A DNA stretch of 64,000 nucleotides. Source: Saprospiraceae bacterium. Its GTDB lineage: Bacteria; Bacteroidota; Bacteroidia; Chitinophagales; Saprospiraceae. Shown piece by piece: positions 52,820 to 61,917 of the stretch. How positions within the stretch are numbered: position 1 is the stretch's first letter; every line of letters begins with the position of its first letter. A model generated the notes under the pieces. That model made no database searches and was not told the origin of the DNA. It saw nothing but the letters and a program-made list of their open reading frames with translations. The position numbers were made by a program, and so were the translations under genes. The stretch covers positions 124,001 through 188,000 of the forward strand of contig JAIYCH010000131.1 in the NCBI GenBank assembly GCA_027488135.1, given 5' to 3'.

Positions 52820-54298
52820 ATGGGGCTTAATCTGAAAAACGAAGCAGTTTCCCCCATATTAACCGTCGATAATTTATCTGTTTTTCGCAAGAAGGATAAA
52901 GAAAATGTTTCTCTTTTACACTCATTATCTTTTACCATTTCTCAAAATGAAAGAGTAGGACTAGTTGGTCATTCTGGCTCTGGGAAGAGTATTACTATGA
53001 AGGCTATTCTGGATATACTACCAGAAAACTTATTTATTTCAAAAAATAATCCAATTATTTTTCACAAGAATAGCGATTTTCAAGTAGTTTCATTTATTCC
53101 ACAAAACGCACAATTAAATCTTAATCCACTTATTACCTGTGGAAATCAATTACTTGAATCGGTAAATCTAGTTAGTAAATTAGCCACAAAAAGAGAGAAA
53201 TATGTTCAATGTATAGATTGGCTTGAAAAAGTTGGTCTAATTGACGCTGTTAGAATTTTTAATTCTTATCCACACGAATTATCTGGCGGACAATTACAGC
53301 GAATAACGATTGCTATGGCTTTAATTCAAAAGCCATCCCTAATATTAGCGGATGAACCCACAACGGCACTCGATCCAATCCTTCAGCAACAAGTGCTTAC
53401 ATTACTCTTTACTTTGGCAGATAGTATTCAGGCAGGTGTTTTAATTATAAGCCACGATGTCCATCTTATTTCTAAATGGACAAATACTTTGATTTATTTA
53501 GATAAGGGTAAAAAAGTGGATTTTATCCCTCCATATCAGTTACAACCCACAGGACAAGTTCAATTGGTTGATAACAAAGAAATAGTATTAAGCATAAAAA
53601 ATGTATCCGTCAACTTCAGAAAGGGCTGGTTTCGTCCAACTTATTTTACTGCTTTGTCAAATATTAGTCTAACTATCAAAAAGGGTGAAAGCGTTGGCGT
53701 TATTGGTGTTTCTGGCTCTGGAAAAAGTACATTAGCTAAATTAATCTGCGGCCTAATTCCGCATTATGAGGGGACTATTTTTTATAATAATCCGAAGGAT
53801 AAAGGGCAGATGATATTTCAGAATCCATTTCTTTCGTTAAATCCCAAATTTCGTGTTGAAGAAACATTCATTTCTTCATTGAAGACTTTAAAAAATAAAA
53901 GTTTGTTAAGAAGGGATAATCTTATTAAAATTTTAGATTTAGTTGGTTTGGATGAATCATTTTTATCAAAATTTCCTCAGGAATGTTCCGGCGGTGAACA
54001 GCAGCGGATAGCTATTGCGAGAGCCATTTGTGTTAATCCAGGTTTATTAATATTAGATGAATCGCTGGCAAGTTTAGATATTGAAAGACAGGTATCTATT
54101 GTGAATTTGCTCAATGAAATAAAACATAAAATAAATATTTCAATGCTTTTTATATCTCACGATATAAACATGGTTATGGAAGTGTGTGACTATGTCTATG
54201 TTTTGTCTTCGGGAAGCGTTATAGAATCTGGTAAAACTAAAGAGCTTAGGGATTACCCAAAAACTGAAGGTACAAAAAGACTTCTAGCTCATATTTAG
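52820..54298 (+). CDS. Fused dual-ATPase ABC transporter protein (oligopeptide/nickel type)
   Basis: This 492-residue protein contains two complete ABC ATPase domains in tandem. The first has Walker A GHSGSGKS, signature ELSGGQLQRITIAM and Walker B LILADEPTTALD. The second has Walker A GVSGSGKST, signature ECSGGEQQRIAIAR and Walker B LLILDESLASLD. The pattern matches DppD/DppF or OppD/OppF fused in one chain, which power uptake of peptides or nickel. The permeases and binding protein are not adjacent. It lies 2 nt after rnd and is probably cotranscribed. Both ATPase sites look intact, so it should form an internal heterodimer. Confidence 0.87.
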   Translation: MGLNLKNEAVSPILTVDNLSVFRKKDKENVSLLHSLSFTISQNERVGLVGHSGSGKSITMKAILDILPENLFISKNNPIIFHKNSDFQVVSFIPQNAQLNLNPLITCGNQLLESVNLVSKLATKREKYVQCIDWLEKVGLIDAVRIFNSYPHELSGGQLQRITIAMALIQKPSLILADEPTTALDPILQQQVLTLLFTLADSIQAGVLIISHDVHLISKWTNTLIYLDKGKKVDFIPPYQLQPTGQVQLVDNKEIVLSIKNVSVNFRKGWFRPTYFTALSNISLTIKKGESVGVIGVSGSGKSTLAKLICGLIPHYEGTIFYNNPKDKGQMIFQNPFLSLNPKFRVEETFISSLKTLKNKSLLRRDNLIKILDLVGLDESFLSKFPQECSGGEQQRIAIARAICVNPGLLILDESLASLDIERQVSIVNLLNEIKHKINISMLFISHDINMVMEVCDYVYVLSSGSVIESGKTKELRDYPKTEGTKRLLAHI

Positions 54299-54342
54299 CT
54301 ATAATCTTGCAACCTTTTTAGAAATTACTTAGTCTTTGATTG

Positions 54343-54350
54343 TATATTTG
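54343..54350 (+). promoter_or_regulatory. Candidate -7 element upstream of the small membrane gene
   Basis: TATATTTG fits TAnnTTTG and ends 21 nt before the GTG at 54372. No -33 TTG is found at ideal spacing. Together with the distance from the preceding stop (45 nt) it suggests that the small gene has its own promoter. Confidence 0.35.
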
Positions 54351-54371
54351 TGTAATTTAAAGCATTATAAA

Positions 54372-54617
54372 GTGAAAAAAGAATTTAATGGGGAAACATG
54401 GATGCTAATCATACTAATACTTTTAAGTATATGTAGTTATTGGTATTTATATGAAAATAATTCACAGCCAGATAAAACCTATCTCAATACTTCATTAGAG
54501 CTATCCATGAGCGTAGAAGAAGAGAAAAACAATTTATCTAAATCTGTTGATTTTATTGATCAAAAAATCATAAAAAAATCAATCGATATTATAAAAGAAT
54601 GGTTACCTGTTAATTAG
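54372..54617 (+). CDS. Small membrane-anchored protein of unknown function
   Basis: This protein of about 81 residues starts at a GTG; the open frame also has a TTG at 54336 and an ATG at 54402. One membrane helix (WMLIILILLSICSYWYLY) is followed by a polar tail with a Glu/Lys/Asn-rich helical segment. No domain is recognised. It could be a single-pass inner-membrane protein facing the periplasm. A -7-like box precedes it, and its stop overlaps that of the convergent MBL hydrolase by 4 nt. I consider it moderately likely to be a real gene. Confidence 0.5.
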   Translation: MKKEFNGETWMLIILILLSICSYWYLYENNSQPDKTYLNTSLELSMSVEEEKNNLSKSVDFIDQKIIKKSIDIIKEWLPVN

Positions 54618-55513
54618 TTCCATATTACACCCTTTACTTTTGTCCAATACCTGACAAGTCCACTAACGGTCATAAAACTTGGGTTTGCTAGACTGTATCT
54701 CATAATAATTTGTTCGTCCATTTTGTTTTCTGTCCATAGTTCTTCAACCATATCCTGAAAAGAATCTATAATTTTGCTTATTTCCGATTCGGTTTTCATC
54801 ATTTGCAGCACCCAGTCAGCATATTCTATTAAGGTATTTTCCAGTGAGGTCAGATGTTCTTGTACAGGAGCTGTTACTAAGCCGAAATGAGTTAGATAGA
54901 GATACTGAGGATTAATATTTCTAATTAACTGTATAGAATTACACCAGTCCTCAATATGGATATCTGGAGGGGGACATGGTGGGACTACGGGACCAGCTCC
55001 AATGCACACGCCAGCTACATCACCTCCAAAAACGATGTTATTTACGGAAAAAGCGATATGATGTATAGCGTGTCCTGGTGTATGTATTGATTTTATTTCA
55101 AATTCCCCTAAATGTATGCTTTCCAAATGCATCAGTGGGACTAGTTTGACCAGTGAAATAGGCTCCATAACACCCCATAATTTTTCCATAGACGCGCCGT
55201 AAATTCTAACGGCAGATCCCCATAATTTTTCAGGATTATTTAAATGAGGTAAACCAGCAGGATGTACGTATATGTTAGCTCCATGTTCTGCAAATTTCCA
55301 AGCTGCACCTGCATGATCAAAATGAATATGTGAAATAAAGACATGCTTTATATCGGTAATATGGTAGCCAATTTTCTCAATTTCTAAGGTGAGGGTCTGA
55401 AAGGTAGAGAACGGTCCGGATTCAAATAAAATGGGACCTATGTCAGAATCCATTAAAAAGGCAGCAATAGACTCAGTAGCTCCTTGAAATTTTAAATCAA
55501 TAATATGAACCAT
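54614..55513 (-). CDS. MBL-fold metallo-hydrolase
   Basis: This 299-residue metallo-beta-lactamase-fold enzyme has the metal motif HIHFDHAGA (HxHxDH), the later ligands His in HTPGHAIHH and Asp in VFGGDVAGV, and a C-terminal His in LTHFG. A full dinuclear zinc site is therefore possible. The C-terminal helical extension (about 230-299) resembles that in hydroxyacylglutathione hydrolase-like or quorum-quenching relatives, but the substrate is unknown. It lies 10 nt after fmt on the minus strand and is likely cotranscribed with it. Confidence 0.85.
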   Translation of the reverse strand: MVHIIDLKFQGATESIAAFLMDSDIGPILFESGPFSTFQTLTLEIEKIGYHITDIKHVFISHIHFDHAGAAWKFAEHGANIYVHPAGLPHLNNPEKLWGSAVRIYGASMEKLWGVMEPISLVKLVPLMHLESIHLGEFEIKSIHTPGHAIHHIAFSVNNIVFGGDVAGVCIGAGPVVPPCPPPDIHIEDWCNSIQLIRNINPQYLYLTHFGLVTAPVQEHLTSLENTLIEYADWVLQMMKTESEISKIIDSFQDMVEELWTENKMDEQIIMRYSLANPSFMTVSGLVRYWTKVKGVIWN

Positions 55514-55523
55514 AAAAATTTAT

Positions 55524-56444
55524 TTAGAACCAGGTATCTGCTTTATTGCCATTAAGATATGACTTTACATCTATTGGCTTCTTACCAGGAATTTGAAATT
55601 TATCGAGAGATATGTAATGGTCTCCCGTCTTTAAATATATAAATGTTTTGTTATCACTAAGATAGCATTTATCCATAAAATCTATCTTGGATTCAACTAC
55701 TTTAGCTGATAAAATTTTTATTTCTCCCAATGATGTGGTTAACCAAGCTCCAGGAAATGGACTTAATCCACGAATTAAATTGATAACATCAGCCGTTGTT
55801 TTTGACAAATTTATTCGTCCAGTTTCATGCTGTAATTTTGGGGCTATTTTATCAGAACCTTTTTCCTGAGGAATAGACACAAAAGTAGGATTATGGATAC
55901 TATTTACAGAATCAATTACAAGATTTGCACCTACCAACATTAAGCGATCATGTAAAGAACCAGCATTATCCTCGGGGAGTATCTCAATGGATTTTGTGAG
56001 TATTATAGGACCGGTATCAATATCTTTTCTTATAAAAAAAGTAGTTACTCCAGTAGTTGTTTCCCCATTTATTATGGCCCAATTTATAGGTGCGGCACCT
56101 CGATAATCAGGTAATATAGAAGCATGTAAATTAATAGTTCCCAAGGGAGGTAAATTCCAAAGTATTTCAGGAAGCATTCTAAAAGCTACTACAATGAATA
56201 CATCTGGTTTTAAATCTTTTACTGTTTGTAAGAAAGTTTCATTTTTAAGATTAGTTGGTTGTAATACAGGTATATTTATTAACTGTGCAGCTTCCTTAAC
56301 GGCTGATATTAGCCATTCTTTTTTCCCTCTTCCCCCAATTTTATCTGGTGCTGTAATTACCGCTGGGATGGTAAAACCTGAATCATGGAGTTTTAAAAGG
56401 GTAGGGACAGCAAATGCAGATGTTCCCATAAATATAATACGCAT
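55524..56444 (-). CDS. fmt: Methionyl-tRNA formyltransferase
   Basis: This 306-residue enzyme formylates initiator Met-tRNA using 10-formyltetrahydrofolate. It starts MRIIFMGTSAFAVPTL, and contains FIVVAFRMLPEILW, the catalytic region NLHASILPDYRGAAPINWAI with Asn, His and the SLLP-type loop, and GVTTFFIRKDIDTG. The C-terminal tRNA-binding domain begins near SPFPGAWLTT. The length matches the family. The deformylase gene def, often next to fmt, is not present here. The divergent alpha/beta hydrolase gene begins 74 nt away. Confidence 0.95.
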   Translation of the reverse strand: MRIIFMGTSAFAVPTLLKLHDSGFTIPAVITAPDKIGGRGKKEWLISAVKEAAQLINIPVLQPTNLKNETFLQTVKDLKPDVFIVVAFRMLPEILWNLPPLGTINLHASILPDYRGAAPINWAIINGETTTGVTTFFIRKDIDTGPIILTKSIEILPEDNAGSLHDRLMLVGANLVIDSVNSIHNPTFVSIPQEKGSDKIAPKLQHETGRINLSKTTADVINLIRGLSPFPGAWLTTSLGEIKILSAKVVESKIDFMDKCYLSDNKTFIYLKTGDHYISLDKFQIPGKKPIDVKSYLNGNKADTWF

Positions 56445-56518
56445 TTTTTGGCTAATTTTAATAATTTAACGAAGCTAATAAATTTTAGTTCTATACTCTT
56501 TCTTATATTACGATAAAA

Positions 56519-57337
56519 ATGGAAAAATTCACCCTATCTCTGTTAAAAGAGATTACTTTATCGGGCTTAAAATGGGAAGTAGATAACCCAAAAGCAAATT
56601 TAATACTGGTTCATGGTGCTGGAGAACATATTGGTAGGTACGATCATTGGGCTAAATTATTCAATAATCAGCAAATTAATGTTTACGGCGTTGATCATTA
56701 CGGGCATGGGAATAGCCCTGGAGGAAGAGGACATATAACTAATTATGACCTTTATTTAAATGAAATTAAGGCTTTAAAGAAAATGCTTGATGAACGAGCA
56801 GATGGCTTACCACTCCTATTATACGGTCATAGCTTAGGCGGTAATATAGTTCTTCATTGGATTATTGAACAGGAAAAATCAATAGATTATGTAATTGTAT
56901 CAGCCCCATGGATTAAACTAAAGCTCATTCCTCCATCTTGGAAAATATCTTTGATGAAATGGCTTAGTGGTATTTCACCTGCATTAAGTCAAAGTAATGA
57001 ATTAGATCCGAATTGGCTATCGAGAGATAAACTGATCGTTGAACGTTATGTAAACGACCCATTAGTTCATAATAAAATTACTCTTTCGGCGGCCAATATC
57101 CTTTTTCAACGCGCAGAAATATTGAATAATTATAGTAAGCAAATAACTGATAAGGTACTAATTATTCATGGTCTGGATGATAAAATAACAGACCCCGCCG
57201 CAAGTCAGGCTTTTGCAAGCAGAACTGGTATTGATTATCATGGTGTAGGTGGACTTTTCCATGAGCTACATAATGAACCTGAACAAATAGAAATATTTAA
57301 TTATATTTGTAATTGGTTAAATAAAAACGGGTTATAG
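56519..57337 (+). CDS. Alpha/beta hydrolase (monoacylglycerol lipase/lysophospholipase-like)
   Basis: This 272-residue serine hydrolase has the oxyanion-region LVHGAGEHIGRYDHWA, the nucleophile elbow YGHSLGGN, catalytic Asp in IIHGLDDKITDP and His in GGLFHELHNEPE. This pattern matches bacterial monoacylglycerol lipases and lysophospholipases (serine aminopeptidase S33 family, hydrolase-4 subgroup). It has no signal peptide, so it is cytoplasmic. It heads an operon with the C39 ABC exporter (4 nt downstream) and HlyD adaptor. Whether it modifies an exported lipid or peptide is unknown. Confidence 0.85.
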   Translation: MEKFTLSLLKEITLSGLKWEVDNPKANLILVHGAGEHIGRYDHWAKLFNNQQINVYGVDHYGHGNSPGGRGHITNYDLYLNEIKALKKMLDERADGLPLLLYGHSLGGNIVLHWIIEQEKSIDYVIVSAPWIKLKLIPPSWKISLMKWLSGISPALSQSNELDPNWLSRDKLIVERYVNDPLVHNKITLSAANILFQRAEILNNYSKQITDKVLIIHGLDDKITDPAASQAFASRTGIDYHGVGGLFHELHNEPEQIEIFNYICNWLNKNGL

Positions 57338-57341
57338 TATC

Positions 57342-59531
57342 ATGCCGAAATGGTTTCCTTTCTATCCACAACTTGAGGCAATGGATTGCGGATCAACTTG
57401 CTTACGCATGGTTGCCAGATTTTATGGACGTTTCTTTTCTTTGGAGTATTTAAGGGAGATTAGTAATACAGGAAAAGATGGCGTTTCTCTCTTAGATCTT
57501 AGTGAGGCGGCAGAAATCATTGGTTTGAAAACTTTAGCAGTAGAGGCAGATATTATTCAGTTACAAGATGTTATACCTAAACCATGTATAATAAATTGGG
57601 GAAATAATCATTTTGTTGTCGTTTATAACCAAGATTCATCTAAGGTGTGGATTGCAGATCCTGCACGGGGTAAGTATAAACTAAATAATGATGAATTTTT
57701 ACATAAATGGATAGGCGAAGATGCGGATATCGAAAATTCAGGTATCGTTCTAATATGCCAAAGTACACCTGATTTTTATACTTTCAACGGTAAAGATCCC
57801 CAAAAGGGTAGTTGGCAATATGTTTTTAATTATTTTAAACAGTATAAAGCACTTATTTTTCAGATTATCATTGGATTATTTTTGGGAAGTACTCTGCAAC
57901 TGCTTTTTCCGTTTTTTATAAAAAGTATCGTTGATATAGGCATAAATAACAATGACTTATCTTTTATTGCGTTAGTATTGATTGCTCAGCTTATTTTATT
58001 TATAAGCCAAATTTCTGTTGAGTTTATTAGAAATTGGAATATACTTCATGTAGGAAGCAGGGTGAATATTAGTTTATTATCTGATTTTCTTATTAAGCTT
58101 ACTAAACTACCCTTTAGATTTTTTGATACTAAATTGCATGGAGATTTAATTCAGCGGTTTAATGATCATGAACGGGTGCAAAAATTCTTGAGTTCTACCT
58201 CGCTGATTTCTATTTTTTCAATCTTGAATCTTCTTGCTTTTGGTGTGGTTCTTTTATTTTGGAACAAAGCTATTTTTACCATTTTTATTATCGGTTCATT
58301 ATTAAATATTTTTTGGGTTTTAGGTTTCATGAAATGGAGAAAAACGCTTGATATAAAAAGATTTGAATATAATAGCGATAACCAAAATAGCATCAATGAG
58401 ATGATTACCGGCATGCAAGATATTAAGTTATTTAATGCTGAAAAGTTAAAAAGATGGGGTTGGGAAAAGGTTCAGGCGAAACTGTTTAATACTGAAACAG
58501 AAAATTTAAAACTCGAACAAGTTCAAAGAGCTGGCGCATTGTTTTTTAATGAAACTAAAAATCTCTTAATTATCTATCTTGTTGCACAGGGTGTTCTAAA
58601 TACAACGCTTACCTTAGGTATGTTAGTGGCCATTCAATATATTATCGGACAGCTGAATATGCAGATTAATCAATTAACAGAATTCTTAAAATCGATGCAA
58701 GATGCTAAAATTAGTTTAGAAAGAATTGGTGAAATCCACCTTAAGGACAATGAAACAGTTATAGAGGAAAATAATAATATTTTTCCTTCTGAAGGGAACA
58801 TCGTATTGGAGAATGTAAACTTTAGTTATGCTGGTATAAATGCTATCCCTAATATTAAGAACATAAACTTGTTCATTCCTAATGGTAAGATAACAGCTAT
58901 TCTTGGTCCAAGTGGTAGTGGAAAAACAACCTTATTGAAAATTTTATTAAATTTATACAAGCCTACTGAAGGAAATATAAAATTGGGTGAATTGAATCTT
59001 TTGTCTATTAATCCCAGATTATGGCGAAGTAAAATCGGTGTAGTTATGCAGGATGGTCACCTTTTTAGTGATAGCATTGCAAAAAATATTGCTTTGGGAG
59101 AAGAAATTATAGATAAACGTAAACTTCAACAATCCATTATTATAGCTAATTTACAATCTTACATTGAGAATCTGCCGCTGGGTTATAATACAATGATTGG
59201 AGCTGAAGGTCAGGGCTTAAGTCAAGGTCAAAAACAGAGGATTCTTATAGCCAGAGCAGTCTATAAAGAACCGGATTTTTTATTTTTTGATGAGGCAACC
59301 TCAGCGTTGGATACTTTCAATGAAATGCTGATTTTGGAAAATATAAAGGCTGCTTTTAAGAATAAAACCATCATTATTGTTTCTCATCGTTTGAGCACCG
59401 TTTTGAAAGCAGATCAAATTGTTGTAATGGAAGAAGGTGAAATGATTGAAGTAGGGTCACATGAAGAATTGACTTTTGTGAGAGGTGCCTATTATCATTT
59501 AGTTAAAAATACAGTGGAATTAGGATTTTAA
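57342..59531 (+). CDS. Peptidase-containing ABC exporter (C39 domain)
   Basis: This 729-residue bacteriocin/peptide exporter has three parts. The N-terminal C39 peptidase (1-140) has Q10, catalytic C16 in AMDCGSTC, H90 in NNHFVVVY and D106 in ADPARG, so it should cleave double-Gly leaders. The membrane domain (about 165-440) has six helices. The C-terminal ATPase has Walker A GPSGSGKTTLLK, signature LSQGQKQRI and Walker B FLFFDEATSALD. It forms a type I secretion unit with the HlyD adaptor that starts immediately after its stop. No gene encoding a leader-bearing precursor peptide is evident nearby, so the cargo is unknown. The outer-membrane TolC partner must lie elsewhere. Confidence 0.92.
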   Translation: MPKWFPFYPQLEAMDCGSTCLRMVARFYGRFFSLEYLREISNTGKDGVSLLDLSEAAEIIGLKTLAVEADIIQLQDVIPKPCIINWGNNHFVVVYNQDSSKVWIADPARGKYKLNNDEFLHKWIGEDADIENSGIVLICQSTPDFYTFNGKDPQKGSWQYVFNYFKQYKALIFQIIIGLFLGSTLQLLFPFFIKSIVDIGINNNDLSFIALVLIAQLILFISQISVEFIRNWNILHVGSRVNISLLSDFLIKLTKLPFRFFDTKLHGDLIQRFNDHERVQKFLSSTSLISIFSILNLLAFGVVLLFWNKAIFTIFIIGSLLNIFWVLGFMKWRKTLDIKRFEYNSDNQNSINEMITGMQDIKLFNAEKLKRWGWEKVQAKLFNTETENLKLEQVQRAGALFFNETKNLLIIYLVAQGVLNTTLTLGMLVAIQYIIGQLNMQINQLTEFLKSMQDAKISLERIGEIHLKDNETVIEENNNIFPSEGNIVLENVNFSYAGINAIPNIKNINLFIPNGKITAILGPSGSGKTTLLKILLNLYKPTEGNIKLGELNLLSINPRLWRSKIGVVMQDGHLFSDSIAKNIALGEEIIDKRKLQQSIIIANLQSYIENLPLGYNTMIGAEGQGLSQGQKQRILIARAVYKEPDFLFFDEATSALDTFNEMLILENIKAAFKNKTIIIVSHRLSTVLKADQIVVMEEGEMIEVGSHEELTFVRGAYYHLVKNTVELGF

Positions 59532-60806
59532 ATGAAGAATGAAAATAAAATAGAGGTTCCGAACGAAGAAATTCAAGAAATTCTTGGCAAGCCTCCTGGG
59601 TGGATTCTAAGATTTGGTACTTTAATTTTTTTAATTATTATTGTTGTTTTAATTTGGTTATCCTATTGGATACAATACCCTGATATAGTTGAGAGTGAAA
59701 TTGTTATTTCATTTAATGATCCACCCACAAAACTAATTTCACCGAAGTCAGGTTATCTGAATAAATTACATACCGTTCATAATCAGAAAGTAAAGAAAGG
59801 ACAATTATTAATTTCATATAATTCTGAGGCCAATTATAAAGATGTTTTATCTCTTTACGAAATATTATTACAAGTAAAACAAACGAAACAATCATCAATT
59901 TTATCATTGTCATTTCCTGATAATTACAACATTGGTGAATTACAGAAATATCTATTTCAATTTCTTGACAAACAAAAACAATATAATTTAAGGGTAAAGG
60001 GGACAGCTGAAGTAACCAGTAAAAGGGACAAACAGAAGCAAATTATCTCTTTAGAAAATGGAATAGCGTATTCTACTAATTTGAGGGATAATTTAATTGT
60101 ACAGATAGACAATACACAAATTCAGATAAAGAATGAGGAGGCTATGGTTAAAATGGATAAATTATCGCAATCAGAATTAAACAAAACAAGAGATAAATTA
60201 ACTGTTCTTACTTCTAACTTAAATGCCACCGAAGCTGAAATAAAAGATAAACAATTTAGTATCAGTAATTTAAAGTCTGATTTAGTTTATTTAAATGTTA
60301 GTAACGAAAAGGGTAGGGAGGTTGCTCTTTCAGAAATGAATGCTGCTTTTGTGCAATTTAAATCTAATGTATCCCAATGGATTTCTTTGAATTTAATCAT
60401 TTCACCTTCAGAAGGAACTGTACAGGTTACGAATAAATTTCTCAAATCAGGGCAATATGTAAATAAGGATGAACCTTTACTAATTATAATTCCGCCACAA
60501 TCAAATAAGATGAAAGGAATAATGAATGTGCCATTTAATGAAAGCGGAAGCATCAAAAGAAACCAAGTGGTATTAGTTAAGTTGAATAGTTATCCATCTG
60601 CGAAATATGGTATAATAAAAGGTAAAGTTGCGTCCAGTTCAAGTATAGCTTTAGAGGACAATGAAAAGTTAGTTTCACCGGTAACTGTTTTTTTTGAGAA
60701 CGGATTAGTAACGACTACAGGATATAAGGTTTCAACAAAGAAGGAATTATCAGGTACAGCCAGAATTATTACCCAGAATAAGAGATTCATTCAACGGTTA
60801 TTTTAA
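59532..60806 (+). CDS. HlyD family periplasmic adaptor subunit
   Basis: This 424-residue membrane-fusion protein has a short cytoplasmic start, one membrane helix (about 27-48) and a periplasmic region. The region contains a lipoyl/barrel-sandwich part (PKSGYLNKLHTVHNQKVKKGQ), a coiled-coil hairpin (about 110-265) and a second half of the lipoyl motif (SPSEGTVQVTNKFLKSGQYVNKDEP). It links the ABC exporter to a TolC channel. The ATG immediately follows the ABC gene stop (TAAATG), showing tight coupling. It is followed by a T20 tract and an inverted repeat. Confidence 0.9.
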   Translation: MKNENKIEVPNEEIQEILGKPPGWILRFGTLIFLIIIVVLIWLSYWIQYPDIVESEIVISFNDPPTKLISPKSGYLNKLHTVHNQKVKKGQLLISYNSEANYKDVLSLYEILLQVKQTKQSSILSLSFPDNYNIGELQKYLFQFLDKQKQYNLRVKGTAEVTSKRDKQKQIISLENGIAYSTNLRDNLIVQIDNTQIQIKNEEAMVKMDKLSQSELNKTRDKLTVLTSNLNATEAEIKDKQFSISNLKSDLVYLNVSNEKGREVALSEMNAAFVQFKSNVSQWISLNLIISPSEGTVQVTNKFLKSGQYVNKDEPLLIIIPPQSNKMKGIMNVPFNESGSIKRNQVVLVKLNSYPSAKYGIIKGKVASSSSIALEDNEKLVSPVTVFFENGLVTTTGYKVSTKKELSGTARIITQNKRFIQRLF

Positions 60807-60821
60807 TATCTTTAAATTTCA

Positions 60822-60841
60822 TTTTTTTTTTTTTTTTTTTT
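60822..60841. repeat. T20 homopolymer tract after the exporter operon
   Basis: Twenty consecutive T lie 15 nt after the hlyD stop. No strong GC-rich stem precedes it, so it is not a classical intrinsic terminator, though it may help release RNA polymerase. It could vary in length or be partly a sequencing artefact. Confidence 0.8.
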
Positions 60842-60934
60842 CGCTAATTCAACATTTTGCAACTATATTTTAAAGACTACTTTATAGAATTTTAGTTAAC
60901 ATAATGTAAATTATCTGCAATTAAAAAATCTTAA

Positions 60935-60973
60935 AAAATCCTCCATAACGTGCCAAGCGCCCAGGAGGATTTT
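60935..60973 (-). terminator. Inverted repeat, probable terminator of the yajC transcript
   Basis: A perfect 10-bp inverted repeat (AAAATCCTCC at 60935-60944, GGAGGATTTT at 60964-60973) has a 19-nt loop and lies 17 nt past the yajC stop. Read on the minus strand, the stem ends in a run of T, as in an intrinsic terminator. On the plus strand it also ends TTTT and may back up termination of the hlyD transcript. Two tandem copies of TTAAAAAATC (60921-60940) adjoin it. Confidence 0.75.
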
Positions 60974-60989
60974 AAGCTTCCTTAAAAAG

Positions 60990-61307
60990 TTAACTTTCTA
61001 TAGTCGCATTTACATTTTCTGTCAGCTCTTTTGAGATCGCGTTTTTAGTGACTCGTATATATACCTTAGGTGAAACTTCTAAAGTTACAATACTGTCCTC
61101 AATCTTAGATATTCTACCAAGTATTCCACTACTTGTTACCACATCTTTGTTCTTGTCTAAGCTTTCTTGAAATAATTTTTGTTCCTTTTGACGTTTTGCT
61201 TGTGGTCGTATCATTAACAACCAAAATACTAGAAACATTGAAACAATGAAAATAAGGTTAATCCATGATGATGAACCTGTTGCGCTGGCTTGTAGTAAAA
61301 AAAACAT
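60990..61307 (-). CDS. yajC: Preprotein translocase subunit YajC
   Basis: This 105-residue inner-membrane protein of the Sec-DF-YajC complex has one helix (about 17-36, INLIFIVSMFLVFWLLMIRPQ) followed by the typical RPQAKRQKEQKLFQESLDKNKDVVTSSGILG and a small beta domain. It assists SecYEG-mediated export. The upstream DUF1573 lipoprotein gene lies 18 nt away on the same strand and they are probably cotranscribed. A stem-loop downstream (60935-60973) should end the transcript. No secD or secF is adjacent. Confidence 0.93.
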   Translation of the reverse strand: MFFLLQASATGSSSWINLIFIVSMFLVFWLLMIRPQAKRQKEQKLFQESLDKNKDVVTSSGILGRISKIEDSIVTLEVSPKVYIRVTKNAISKELTENVNATIES

Positions 61308-61325
61308 AGCTTTATGATTTATAAT

Positions 61326-61814
61326 TTAGTTTTTTGATGTGACAATTCCGTCTAAATATAGTAATGTTTCTACAGGAAATGTATTAGCCACTACGGTAAT
61401 TAATTTTCTTTGTTCATTTGTTTTACCCTCGCTATTGAATTTAACCTTTATTGAACCTCCCCTACCTGGTTCAATCATGCCCTTGGGCCATTCTGGAACT
61501 GTACATCCACAAGTACCATAAACATCTAGTATATATAACGGAACTTTTCCCGAATTTAAAAATTCAAATGATTTTTCAACAATTTCTCCTTCTTTTATCC
61601 TACCAAAAGAAATTACAGTCTCTGAAAATGTTATTTTAGACACACGCGAAGTATCTAAGCCTTGCTCACCAAGTGGATTTCTTATAATTTCAGAGGGCGT
61701 CAGTTCCCTGCCTAACCTTATTTCTTCTACCTTTTTCTCGTTTTTCTCATTATTTTCACAACTTAACATTGAAAAAAATATTAGCATTGAAAAATATGCC
61801 GGAATTTTACTCAT
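61326..61814 (-). CDS. DUF1573 domain lipoprotein
   Basis: This 162-residue protein starts with a lipoprotein signal (FFSMLSC, C19). Residues of about 60-160 form the DUF1573 domain: FGRIKEGEIVEKSFEFLNSGKVPLYI, the paired cysteines in YGTCGCTVPEWP, and GGSIKVKFNSEGK. This Ig-like domain is widespread in Bacteroidota periplasmic proteins of unknown function. Its location before yajC is common in the phylum. The ATG at 61814 is preceded on the minus strand by a TATTTTTG box at 61833-61840 that may be its -7 element. Confidence 0.87.
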   Translation of the reverse strand: MSKIPAYFSMLIFFSMLSCENNEKNEKKVEEIRLGRELTPSEIIRNPLGEQGLDTSRVSKITFSETVISFGRIKEGEIVEKSFEFLNSGKVPLYILDVYGTCGCTVPEWPKGMIEPGRGGSIKVKFNSEGKTNEQRKLITVVANTFPVETLLYLDGIVTSKN

Positions 61815-61917
61815 TTTCTTGATTTAAAAACCCAAAAATAAGGTTTTTGTAACAATGAATTTAAGTTCCTTATTAAATACTACATTTTTTTATAATCTTT
61901 AAGTCTAAATACTTACT

